Assembly (NCBI GenBank): GCA_902565595.1
Contig: CACFFD010000009.1
Coordinates: forward strand, 1 to 48,002
Reading direction: 5' to 3'
Source: Actinomycetota bacterium
GTDB lineage: Bacteria > Actinomycetota > Acidimicrobiia > Acidimicrobiales > UBA8592
DNA length: 48,002 nucleotides
In this document: piece by piece, positions 1 to 6,969 of the stretch
Layout of the letters: the number at the start of each line of letters is the position of its first letter
Position numbering within the stretch: the first letter of the stretch is position 1
Made by a program: the position numbers and the translations under genes
The notes under the pieces: generated by a model
Database searches by the model: none
The model's input: only the letters and a program-made list of their open reading frames with translations
Told to the model about the DNA's origin: nothing

Positions 1-326
1 ATTGAGGGTCTTCACGTAATGCCTTAGCGGTCGCTGAGGAAATGGGAATAGAGCACGATGTTGTGCTGTATATCAAAGAGCCACCTGACGAAAAAACACT
101 CCGTGCTATTGCTGATGGCCTAGAGGACCCGGTTGAGGACCTCGTCCGCAAAGACTCAATGTTCAAAAAACTTGAGTTAAACCCAGATGACTTCGTCAAT
201 AACCTTGAAAATGTCGTTCAAATTCTGGTCAAACACAAACAACTTCTTCAAAGGCCGGTAGTCGTAAAAGGAAAGAAAGCGATTATCGGACGTCCTAAAG
301 ATCGAATAGCCACCTTCCTGTCCTAA
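1..326 (+). CDS. ArsC-family arsenate reductase-like selenoprotein, 5' end outside window
   Basis: This is the 3' part of an ArsC/Spx-type thioredoxin-fold reductase, probably reducing arsenate or a related oxyanion or disulfide in the cytoplasm. The frame is open from base 6 to the TAA at 324-326. At 3-5 it holds a TGA exactly where E. coli ArsC has catalytic Cys12: the codons after it read G-S-S-R-N-A-L, against C-G-T-S-R-N-T-L in ArsC. Downstream ArsC landmarks are kept: LY..EPP, an Arg in LVRKD, an Arg in LQRPVVV and an Arg in IGRP, matching the three substrate-binding arginines of ArsC. An ATG at 42 could be called as a start, but it would drop the catalytic loop. With the hairpin at 22-39, TGA is best read as selenocysteine. 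The true start lies left of base 1. A pseudogene or sequencing error is the alternative. Confidence 0.82.
22..39 (+). promoter_or_regulatory. bacterial SECIS-like hairpin
   Basis: CCTTAGC (22-28) pairs over seven consecutive base pairs, one of them a U-G wobble (25 with 36), with GCTGAGG (33-39). They enclose the tetraloop GGTC (29-32). The loop begins 23 nt after the TGA at 3-5, within the spacing known for bacterial SECIS elements. GGUC is the apical loop sequence recognised by SelB in the E. coli fdhF SECIS. The bulged U of the E. coli element is not obvious here. The hairpin would direct selenocysteine insertion at the upstream TGA. Confidence 0.75.
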
Positions 327-329
327 CAT

Positions 330-335
330 TATTAT
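330..335 (+). promoter_or_regulatory. possible -10 element for the CysQ-like gene
   Basis: TATTAT fits the actinobacterial TAnnnT -10 pattern and ends 8 nt before the ATG at 344. No Shine-Dalgarno sequence precedes that ATG, so a leaderless or very short-leader transcript is possible. The only support is sequence and spacing, and the upstream gene ends just 17 nt before this start. Confidence 0.3.
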
Positions 336-343
336 GTGACCCA

Positions 344-1081
344 ATGAACGATCATGAATTGGCGGGATACTTAGCTCAGTGCGCCGGAGATGAGCTTCTA
401 AAACTTCGAACTGACGAAAATCCTCGGAGCACTAATCCATGGTATTTGCGCGACCAGGGTGATCTTATTTCGCATAAGCTACTAAGCGATCAACTCCATA
501 AGCATAGGCCACACGACCATGTTCTCTCAGAGGAAGGCGTTGATGATATCTCCCGAGTAGAAGCCGATCGTGTATGGATCATTGACCCTCTGGACGGATC
601 TCAGGATTACCCTTATCCGGAGAGCGCCGAATGGGCAGTCCATATTGCATTAATTGAGTCAGGTAATATCAAAGCCGGCGCAGTAGCCTGTCCTTCGCTT
701 GGCCGATGCCACGTAACTGGATCCGACACAGACATCGCTCCACGGAAAAATGTAGAGCCCCTCATCGTATCCAACCGCTGGAATACGTATCAGGCTTCTT
801 CTATCGCACAAATCATTGGAGCCGAAATAACGTGTTGTGGGTCTGCAGGAGTCAAAACATCGCTAGTAGTAAGCGGTGATGCAGATGTGTACATTCATGG
901 AAGCGGGCTATACGAATGGGATGCATGTGCTCCCGTTGCAGTGGCGAGAGATGTGGGCTTGGTGGCGTTCCAATTAGATGGAAGTGAATTCCAATTCAAT
1001 AAGGAAAGACCGGTAGTCCGAGGTTTGGTTATCTCGCGACCAGAGTTCGCTGAAGCTATTCGAGAAGCGCTCATACCCTGA
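344..1081 (+). CDS. cysQ: inositol monophosphatase family / CysQ-like 3'(2'),5'-bisphosphate nucleotidase
   Basis: A 245-residue member of the Mg2+-dependent inositol monophosphatase superfamily. The metal-site signatures are all visible: LSEEG (61-65), DPLDGS (81-86) and the C-terminal WDACAP (Asp193), with a GSAGVK segment before it. In CysQ proteins this fold removes the 3' phosphate from PAP/PAPS during sulfate assimilation. The short N-terminus and the DPLDGSQDY variant fit CysQ better than inositol phosphatase, but specificity is inferred. The ATG at 344 lacks a Shine-Dalgarno sequence and starts 17 nt after the ArsC-like stop. Confidence 0.8.
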   Translation: MNDHELAGYLAQCAGDELLKLRTDENPRSTNPWYLRDQGDLISHKLLSDQLHKHRPHDHVLSEEGVDDISRVEADRVWIIDPLDGSQDYPYPESAEWAVHIALIESGNIKAGAVACPSLGRCHVTGSDTDIAPRKNVEPLIVSNRWNTYQASSIAQIIGAEITCCGSAGVKTSLVVSGDADVYIHGSGLYEWDACAPVAVARDVGLVAFQLDGSEFQFNKERPVVRGLVISRPEFAEAIREALIP

Positions 1082-1150
1082 TCAGCTTGCAAGTGACAGA
1101 AATTTTCTTATTAAACACGATTAAGACTGTCCATGGCCTAGAGTGATTGG

Positions 1151-1166
1151 ACGGCGATTCGGCCGT
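1151..1166 (+). terminator. short hairpin before the cold-shock gene
   Basis: ACGGC (1151-1155) and GCCGT (1162-1166) form a 5-bp stem around a 6-nt loop, followed by GTTTT. It lies in the 108-nt gap between the CysQ-like gene and the cold-shock gene. It could be a weak intrinsic terminator for the former or a structured leader of the latter, since cspA-type mRNAs often have regulatory leaders. The stem is short, so the call is tentative. Confidence 0.35.
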
Positions 1167-1189
1167 GTTTTAGGTAAGGAAGTTTCATC

Positions 1190-1390
1190 ATGGCAAGGGG
1201 AACGGTCAAGTTCTTTAATACACAGAAAGGCTATGGATTCATAGCTCAAGAAGAAGGGGACGATGTTTTTGTTCACTATTCGAATATTTCGGGGGACGGA
1301 TTTAAAAACCTCGAAGAAGGTCAGGAAGTTGAATTCGAAGTAGGTGAAGGCCGTAAAGGTGATGAAGCTTTGGATGTTCGGGTTGTGTAG
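1190..1390 (+). CDS. cold-shock domain protein (CspA family)
   Basis: This 66-residue single cold-shock domain is the usual length for the family. RNP1 (KGYGFI, 13-18) and RNP2 (VFVHYSNI, 26-33) are both intact. Such proteins bind single-stranded RNA and DNA in the cytoplasm and act as RNA chaperones. GTVKFFN at the N-terminus is canonical. A purine-rich GGAAG lies 8 nt before the ATG. A small basic protein gene follows after 2 nt, suggesting co-transcription. Confidence 0.95.
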   Translation: MARGTVKFFNTQKGYGFIAQEEGDDVFVHYSNISGDGFKNLEEGQEVEFEVGEGRKGDEALDVRVV

Positions 1391-1392
1391 CT

Positions 1393-1656
1393 ATGGCTAG
1401 TAAAGGACGAGAAAGCTGGGATAAGCGTCAAAGAGAACGCACGAAGAAAGATCGCCAGGCAGCAAAACGAGCTGAGCGTGCTGAACGAAGAAGTTCAGAA
1501 AATGAAATAGGCGACGAGGGGCCTAGTGAAGCTGAACTTTATGAGCGTTTCGCTCAACTAAGCGCATCGCATGCCAATGGTGAACTCGACGACGAGACGT
1601 TTGACATTAAGAAGGAAGAGATATTCGAACTTTTGGGTGTGCAGCTCCATTCGTAA
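1393..1656 (+). CDS. small protein with basic N-terminus and SHOCT-like C-terminus
   Basis: An 87-residue protein of unknown function. Residues 5-35 are very rich in Lys, Arg and Glu and probably form a charged helix that could bind nucleic acid. Residues 46-84 (an LYERF-to-LLGV segment with GELDDETFDIKKEEI) resemble the short SHOCT-type helical hairpin found at the ends of many bacterial proteins. The ATG lies 2 nt after the cold-shock stop without its own Shine-Dalgarno sequence, so translation is probably coupled to csp. Function is not claimed. Confidence 0.7.
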   Translation: MASKGRESWDKRQRERTKKDRQAAKRAERAERRSSENEIGDEGPSEAELYERFAQLSASHANGELDDETFDIKKEEIFELLGVQLHS

Positions 1657-1732
1657 TCTTTTCACTTGTCGATCACCTCAATCAACGACAGGCACCGTTC
1701 GCTAGCCTCTAACTTGTAGCTCATTCATCCAG

Positions 1733-1738
1733 TAAAGT
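1733..1738 (+). promoter_or_regulatory. -10 hexamer for a probable leaderless gene
   Basis: TAAAGT fits TAnnnT and ends exactly 6 nt before the ATG at 1745, the spacing expected when transcription starts on the A of the start codon. There is no Shine-Dalgarno sequence in the gap. Confidence 0.45.
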
Positions 1739-1744
1739 AGATGT

Positions 1745-2632
1745 ATGGATCTCAATAGAAAATTACAAACTAGGGGAGTCTGGTTTTTCACAGAAACGAT
1801 GGCCTCAGCGGATGCAATTGACTTTGCTAAAAGGGTGGAAAGTTTAAACTACTCAGCGTTGTGGCTTCCTGAAACAACAGGAAGAGATCCTTTTAGCCAC
1901 ATATCCATGCTGCTCTCTAACACTGAGAGTTTGGTCTTTGCTACCGGGATCGCCAATATTCATCACCGCCATCCTGGAGTAACAAAGCAAGCGGCTACGA
2001 CACTCGCAGAGATGTCTGATAATAGATTCGTCTTGGGACTTGGAGTATCGCATGCGCCTCTGGTTGAAGGCCTACGACAGCTAGATTATTCAAAACCGTT
2101 AGCAAGTATGAAGAAATATCTCACAGAAATGAAAAATTCTCCTTATACATCAGTTCCGCCTTCAGAAGATCCCCTATGTATTCTCGCTGCGCTCGGACCC
2201 AAAATGCTTGAGCTTTCTGGAGAATTAGCCGATGGAGCTCACCCGTATTGGACCACCCCAGAACATACGGCATTGGCACGAGGGATTCTAGGGGGAGACA
2301 AGATGCTCTGCGTTGAACAAAAAGTAGCATTTACGACAGATAAGGAAGTGGCGCATCAAACAGCACGTGTAGAGCTTGCCCGCTATATACATCTTCCGAA
2401 CTATCGAAATAACTGGAAGCGTCTTGGATTCACCGACGAAGAAATAGATCAAGCAGACGAACGCTTCATTGATGCACTAGTTGCCTGGGGAACGCTCGAT
2501 CAAATAAATGAACGGCTGAATGAGCATGAGGATGCTGGCGCCTCACATGTTTGCATCCAGCCCCTAGCAGTCCATGGAGAATTTGGTACCCCGCATTGGG
2601 AAGCATTAGAAGCACTCGCACCAAATAGCTAA
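1745..2632 (+). CDS. LLM-class (luciferase-like) F420-dependent oxidoreductase
   Basis: A 295-residue TIM-barrel protein of the luciferase-like monooxygenase superfamily. Typical features are the early strand RGVWFF, the LWLPE segment (40-44), VFATGIANI (about 64-72) and RFVLGLGVSH (about 93-102). The C-terminus carries the usual helix and loop ending in HWEAL. In actinobacteria this subfamily uses coenzyme F420 for hydride transfer on alcohols, ketones or enoyl substrates. The substrate here is unknown. An MFS transporter gene begins 2 nt downstream, so uptake and oxidation of one compound may be linked. Confidence 0.85.
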   Translation: MDLNRKLQTRGVWFFTETMASADAIDFAKRVESLNYSALWLPETTGRDPFSHISMLLSNTESLVFATGIANIHHRHPGVTKQAATTLAEMSDNRFVLGLGVSHAPLVEGLRQLDYSKPLASMKKYLTEMKNSPYTSVPPSEDPLCILAALGPKMLELSGELADGAHPYWTTPEHTALARGILGGDKMLCVEQKVAFTTDKEVAHQTARVELARYIHLPNYRNNWKRLGFTDEEIDQADERFIDALVAWGTLDQINERLNEHEDAGASHVCIQPLAVHGEFGTPHWEALEALAPNS

Positions 2633-2634
2633 AA

Positions 2635-3822
2635 ATGGCTCGACTTCTGAACATGAACGGAATGCTCACGCGAGATGTGGTTCTTCTGCTGTCAGCAGGT
2701 ATGTCCTATTTTGTTGTTGCAGGGATTTCCTTTCCTGTTCTGCCTCGTCTGGTTAAGCAAGAATTAAATGGTGGGGAATTCGAGATAGGGCTCGCTTTTG
2801 GCCTAATGGGTCTCGGGATGTTAGCGATGAGACCTCTCGTTGGCTTTCTTGCTGATAAGTATGGAAGAAAGTACCTGATAGTCGTAGGCGCTATAACAAT
2901 CATTGTTACGCAACTACTTCACGTTCCTGCTGCCAGATCAAGCCTAGGAATGTTGTTACTCGTTCGCTTTGTACTAGGTCTGGGGAGCTCAGCGATGTAT
3001 GTTGGGCAAGCTACAACAGCGACAGAGCTTCCACCATCCAGTCGAAGCGGAGAAATCTTCTCACTTTTCAACGTTTCAGTAGTTGCCGGATTTGCCGTCG
3101 GGCCTGTAGTTGGAGAAATAACACTTCAACGGGAAGGGTTCACGATGGCATTCGCTGTAGCAGCTTTATTCGCTTTCGTTTGTTTAATTTTGGGCCTTCT
3201 CCTCCCAGAAACAAAACCTTCCGGAGTCAATGCTCACTTTGAAGGCATGCGAAGCCTTATCCATCCCATTGCTGTTCGAGCGGGAGTTGTCTCGTTCCTT
3301 CTATTTGCTGCGTTTCTATCGTTTAACGCCTTCATCACTCCATTTGCTGAATCAATGGGTGTTTCCACGGTGCGTTGGATTCTGCTGAGTTACGCAGTGA
3401 CGTCCGTTCTCACTCGACTATATGGTGGCAAATTGATTGATACGGCAGATCGAAAAACTTTAGGAACATGCTCGCATGTCATCGTTATCGTCGGACTACT
3501 TATTCTTGTTATCTTTAATAACCATCCATCCTTGTATGTCGGGGGCATCATTATGGCGATCGGTCTCTCATTTAACGTCCCACTTATGGTGGTCATCGCA
3601 GCAGACAGTGCATCACCAGATCAGCGGTCACGAGTCGTAGCGACAGTTATCGTCTTTGGAGATTTAGCAAACAGTTTTGCAGCTTTCGGATTCGGAGCGT
3701 TAGCTGATGTCATTGGCTACCGTGGCATGTATGCGATAGTAGCTGCGATGGTCGGAGCCGCCGCAGTCCTTTACAGGTCAAGATTCACTGCGCCGCTCAC
3801 AGGTATCCAAAAGTCAAACTAG
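2635..3822 (+). CDS. MFS transporter
   Basis: A 395-residue hydrophobic protein with about 12 predicted membrane helices. It has the major facilitator motif A in the loop after helix 2 (GFLADKYGRK, 70-79) and a second-half counterpart (YGGKLIDTADRKTLG). Family members are proton-coupled importers or exporters of small organic compounds. The substrate cannot be deduced. The gene follows the LLM oxidoreductase by 2 nt and meets a convergent SDR gene 3 nt after its stop. A start at the later Met8 or Met10 is also possible. Confidence 0.88.
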   Translation: MARLLNMNGMLTRDVVLLLSAGMSYFVVAGISFPVLPRLVKQELNGGEFEIGLAFGLMGLGMLAMRPLVGFLADKYGRKYLIVVGAITIIVTQLLHVPAARSSLGMLLLVRFVLGLGSSAMYVGQATTATELPPSSRSGEIFSLFNVSVVAGFAVGPVVGEITLQREGFTMAFAVAALFAFVCLILGLLLPETKPSGVNAHFEGMRSLIHPIAVRAGVVSFLLFAAFLSFNAFITPFAESMGVSTVRWILLSYAVTSVLTRLYGGKLIDTADRKTLGTCSHVIVIVGLLILVIFNNHPSLYVGGIIMAIGLSFNVPLMVVIAADSASPDQRSRVVATVIVFGDLANSFAAFGFGALADVIGYRGMYAIVAAMVGAAAVLYRSRFTAPLTGIQKSN

Positions 3823-3825
3823 CTA

Positions 3826-4602
3826 CTAGGACTCTCCTGCGCCTACAGAATCCACAGATTTCGGCCGCGGGAAACTAGCCATAAGAGAATTCGTAACAGA
3901 GCCATCGACCACAAGTTGATTTCCATTTATGTAGGAACCTTCTTCAGAGCACAAAAATAGTACAGCGTGAGCTATATCATCAACCGTTCCTAATCGTCCG
4001 GAAGGAACTCGTTCTTCACGAGTGGATCTAATTTCAGCATCTTTAAAGATCGGAGCGGACATGCCGCCATCAATAAAGCCGGGAGCAACAGAATTTACTC
4101 GAATCCCATATTCTCCCCACTCAACAGACATCTGCCTCGTTAGAAGGTGTAGTCCAGCTTTTGCTGACCCGTAGGAACCTCCATTCACGTTCGGTTGAAT
4201 TCCGGCGATAGAGGTCATATTGACTATCGAACCGCCACCAGTAGTCCTCATACGCCTTGCAACAACTTGAGAACAGATAAAGACACCAGTCAGATTAACT
4301 TCAATAACTGATCTCCAATCATCGAAAGAAAGATCAATTAGCGGGCCAAACCTGACAATTCCAGCATTGTTCACTAGGGCATCAGGTGTTTCCCCAAATT
4401 TGTCGAGTGCCTGCTCAACCTGATCCGGATCAGTGGTAGATGCATGGAGCGCAACACCATTGGGCAACGAATTGGCGACCTGTTCAGCGGCATCAGTATT
4501 CACATCTAGAACACCTACCTTGTAGCCAGCGACGCCCGCTTTCCTAGCTATTGACTCTCCGATCCCTGATCCTGCACCGGTTACGATAATTGATTTACTC
4601 AT
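3826..4602 (-). CDS. SDR-family oxidoreductase
   Basis: A 258-residue classical short-chain dehydrogenase/reductase, NAD(P)-dependent and acting on an alcohol or ketone. It has the TGAGSGIG cofactor motif (8-15), NNAG (78-81), catalytic Ser131, and Tyr144/Lys148 in YGSAK. The ATG at 4602 is chosen because GGAGG lies 5 nt upstream and because it places the Rossmann strand at the N-terminus. A longer in-frame extension to 4659 lacks these. It is the last gene of a leftward operon with the ferredoxin (4843) and Dabb protein (5145). Confidence 0.9.
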   Translation of the reverse strand: MSKSIIVTGAGSGIGESIARKAGVAGYKVGVLDVNTDAAEQVANSLPNGVALHASTTDPDQVEQALDKFGETPDALVNNAGIVRFGPLIDLSFDDWRSVIEVNLTGVFICSQVVARRMRTTGGGSIVNMTSIAGIQPNVNGGSYGSAKAGLHLLTRQMSVEWGEYGIRVNSVAPGFIDGGMSAPIFKDAEIRSTREERVPSGRLGTVDDIAHAVLFLCSEEGSYINGNQLVVDGSVTNSLMASFPRPKSVDSVGAGES

Positions 4603-4627
4603 GGAGCCTCCAGTAGTTAATTCCAAT

Positions 4628-4843
4628 TTATGTAGGGATCTCGTTCCCTTCACTGTCAAAGACAGAAATAGCCCTACTTGGGCAATTTCTCGCTACGCGA
4701 ATACATTCCTCATCGCTAAGGCCACTTTCCGGTTTCAGGAATGCCAATTCATCCTCATCAAACCCAAAGGCAGAAGGGTAATCAGCTACACACTTGCCTG
4801 AGCTCATACAATCGTCGATATCCAGTCGAATCTGATAGGCCAT
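4628..4843 (-). CDS. 3Fe-4S-type ferredoxin
   Basis: A 71-residue small ferredoxin. The cluster ligands are Cys12, Cys18 and Cys54 (followed by Pro). The residue in the usual fourth-ligand position is Ser15, which predicts a [3Fe-4S] cluster as in many actinobacterial P450 redox partners. Cys47 is an extra cysteine. The likely role is delivering single electrons to a cytochrome P450. The tandem P450 genes at 6970-9427 have no ferredoxin of their own and are possible partners. The start overlaps the Dabb stop as TAATG. Confidence 0.88.
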   Translation of the reverse strand: MAYQIRLDIDDCMSSGKCVADYPSAFGFDEDELAFLKPESGLSDEECIRVARNCPSRAISVFDSEGNEIPT

Positions 4844-5145
4844 TAGTGTTCCTCCATAAAATATTGAACAGCTGTTCGACTGTCTATTATCGGAGCGATC
4901 AATTCTCTAATGACTTCCTGATGCTTCGAGTGTTCAGCGTATGTTTCATAGTCGACTTCCGAGTGGAAATCACCAACAACTACTAAGTCGTAGTTGTCAC
5001 TTCGTGAACCTGCATTGAACCCGACAGAATACGAAACGATTTCATCGATATGGTTAGGCAAACTCCGGATTCCTTCATAAGCGCGGTTTTTCTGATCTTC
5101 CGTTGCGCCATCTTTGAATCTAAGCATTACACAATGCCGAAACAT
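4843..5145 (-). CDS. Dabb (stress-responsive A/B barrel) domain protein
   Basis: A protein of about 100 residues with the dimeric alpha+beta barrel signature: FRHCVMLRF at the N-terminus, a central SYSVG..GS..YDLVVVGDF, and a YAEHSKHQEV helix. Dabb proteins form barrel dimers. Some are small cyclases or aldolases and many have unknown roles. The ATG at 5145 is preferred over one 12 nt upstream because GGAGG lies 5 nt before it. It is the first gene of the Dabb-ferredoxin-SDR operon. Confidence 0.85.
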   Translation of the reverse strand: MFRHCVMLRFKDGATEDQKNRAYEGIRSLPNHIDEIVSYSVGFNAGSRSDNYDLVVVGDFHSEVDYETYAEHSKHQEVIRELIAPIIDSRTAVQYFMEEH

Positions 5146-5183
5146 TCGTTCCTCCATTTGTAGTCTTACCGTAGTCTATGATC

Positions 5184-5189
5184 TAACCT
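5184..5189 (+). promoter_or_regulatory. -10 hexamer for the leaderless amidohydrolase gene
   Basis: TAACCT matches TAnnnT and ends 6 nt before the ATG at 5196. The divergent gap is only 50 nt, so this promoter and that of the Dabb operon must lie close together. Confidence 0.45.
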
Positions 5190-5195
5190 TATATC

Positions 5196-6518
5196 ATGCC
5201 TGAAGAAATACTTATTACGAATGGAATGCTAGTAGATGGCAATGGGACAGCACCAGTGTCAGAAACATCTCTTTGGGTTCGTGGCGGAGAAATTGCAGGT
5301 ATAGGAAATCAAGATAACTTCAAAGTTTCCACAGGCGCAGTTGTGATTGATGCAACCGGCAAAACAGTTATGCCTGGATTAATTGATTCTCACCTTCACA
5401 GCACGTTTGATGATGTCCAGTCAAACGATGAACTCTTTTTTCATCGTGACTCTGTCATGTCAGCTCTAGTGACAACACAGAATCTCGTAAAAATTCTACG
5501 ATCCGGAGTTACGAGTTTTGTTGATCCCGACACTGCGCATGGCATTGGCCCGGCGATTAGGAACGCTATAGAGGCTGGGGTTATTCAAGGGCCCAGAATG
5601 AAGACAGGTGTTCAAGCGCTGTTGACTGCGGTTGGAGGAACTGCGGGACATCTAATTCCAGATAAGGGAACAGTCGGATATGCACAAATTGTAAACTCCG
5701 TTGATGAAGTGATCATGTGGACTCGACGCCACATAAAATACGGAGCGGATTGGATCAAACTCCATGCAACAGGGTCACTTTCAGGGCGCCCAGGCGAGCT
5801 CATGGTTTGGAGCAGGGAAGAGGTCCGAGCTGCCTGTAACGCTGCCAAAGATCTGGGAGTTCCAGTAATGGCACATTGTCGAAACCCAGAAAGTGTTAAA
5901 GTATGTGCTGAAGAAGGAGTTTCTCTAATTCTTCATGCCTCATTTATGGATGAAGAAGGTTTGGAAGCAGTCGTCGAAAACGATGTAGCTATATGTCCGA
6001 CTTTTACGTTCCTAGCGAACTTGGCTGATTTCGGTTCAAAGGTCGGTTCTAGTTCGGGTATGGAAGATATTTTCCGTGGCGAGATCGAGCAAACTGCAAA
6101 AATGATCCGAAAAGCATACGATGCGGGAATTCGACTTGTATCCGGTTCGGAAAGTGGTTTCGCTCTCACTCCATATGGGCACTGGCATGCTAGAGAATTG
6201 GAGATCTTTGTCGAGGTGCTTGGCCTTAGTGAAGTTGAAGCAATTACAACTGCAACGAAAAATGGTGCGTGGACCATGCGAATGGAAGATAATCTCGGGA
6301 CGCTGGAAGAGGGGAAACTCGCTGACGTGATAATCATAGATGGTGACGTAACTTCAGATATAACAATGTTGAATGACAAGTCTCGTCTTAACGAAGTGAT
6401 CTCTCGAGGCTCACGCGTTGATCTGAGTGGCCCGTGGCCAGAGCACGGAAGTATCCCAGGTTGGAAGGTAGGAAACTGGGCGGCAGAAATTCTTACTTGG
6501 GAAAAAGCCTACGAATAG
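5196..6518 (+). CDS. amidohydrolase family protein (imidazolonepropionase/prolidase-like)
   Basis: A 440-residue metal-dependent hydrolase with the amidohydrolase beta/alpha barrel. Metal-site candidates are His66 and His68 (DSHLHS), a probable carboxylated Lys188 (WIKLH), His227 (MAHC) and His247 (LILH). The usual catalytic Asp in GSDAG is Glu319 here (SGSESG). The C-terminal small beta domain closes with GTLEEGKLADVIIIDG, typical of the group. Members cleave amide, lactone or carbamate bonds, and the substrate is unknown. The gene appears leaderless and stands alone between an upstream divergent operon and a convergent epoxide-hydrolase-like gene. Confidence 0.85.
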   Translation: MPEEILITNGMLVDGNGTAPVSETSLWVRGGEIAGIGNQDNFKVSTGAVVIDATGKTVMPGLIDSHLHSTFDDVQSNDELFFHRDSVMSALVTTQNLVKILRSGVTSFVDPDTAHGIGPAIRNAIEAGVIQGPRMKTGVQALLTAVGGTAGHLIPDKGTVGYAQIVNSVDEVIMWTRRHIKYGADWIKLHATGSLSGRPGELMVWSREEVRAACNAAKDLGVPVMAHCRNPESVKVCAEEGVSLILHASFMDEEGLEAVVENDVAICPTFTFLANLADFGSKVGSSSGMEDIFRGEIEQTAKMIRKAYDAGIRLVSGSESGFALTPYGHWHARELEIFVEVLGLSEVEAITTATKNGAWTMRMEDNLGTLEEGKLADVIIIDGDVTSDITMLNDKSRLNEVISRGSRVDLSGPWPEHGSIPGWKVGNWAAEILTWEKAYE

Positions 6519-6531
6519 GCAACTGAAGTAT

Positions 6532-6918
6532 TCAGAGCTTTGCATCTGCTAACCGAGACCGCCACTCTCCCAAGTCAACATAATCACGGACGGAGAGTAT
6601 TGAGGAACTTTCTACATCAAAGTCGAAGACGCCATTACATCTCACCGCATATTCAATTCCATCAATCCAAAATCGGTCGACTCTCTCGATCCAGCCTCTG
6701 CTGCCTTCAAAAGCGGAAGAAACAACATCCCATTGAATTCTCGAGCTACGCTGCACAATGGATTCGAATGCTGCCCGAATTTCGGAAAGGCCAATAGCGG
6801 GTACGTGGGGAACGTTCTGCCAACTTGACCTTTCAGTAAAACTTTGAAGAATCCGGTCAATGTCGCACGATTCCACAGAATCCAGAAACGTTTCGAATAT
6901 TTCATTTGGATTACTCAT
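6532..6918 (-). CDS. limonene-1,2-epoxide hydrolase-like protein (SnoaL/NTF2 fold)
   Basis: A 128-residue cone-shaped NTF2-fold protein. Asn35 (WQNVP), Arg79 and Asp81 (ERVDRF) and Asp112 (VRDYVD) match limonene epoxide hydrolase residues Asn55, Arg99, Asp101 and Asp132. The spacings are identical: 44 residues from Asn to Arg and 31 from Asp to Asp. The water-binding Tyr53 is Trp33. LEH enzymes open epoxides to diols in one step. The neighbouring divergent P450 genes could supply an epoxide. Function is inferred from the conserved catalytic set. Confidence 0.8.
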   Translation of the reverse strand: MSNPNEIFETFLDSVESCDIDRILQSFTERSSWQNVPHVPAIGLSEIRAAFESIVQRSSRIQWDVVSSAFEGSRGWIERVDRFWIDGIEYAVRCNGVFDFDVESSSILSVRDYVDLGEWRSRLADAKL

Positions 6919-6969
6919 GATTCAGAACCTATCCTTTCTTCTAGTGGATGCAAATAGTTTGAGGAAAAT

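Noticed and set aside
42-326. A 94-residue gene starting at ATG 42
   Set aside because: It lacks the catalytic loop and first strand of ArsC. The coding frame clearly continues upstream through the TGA.
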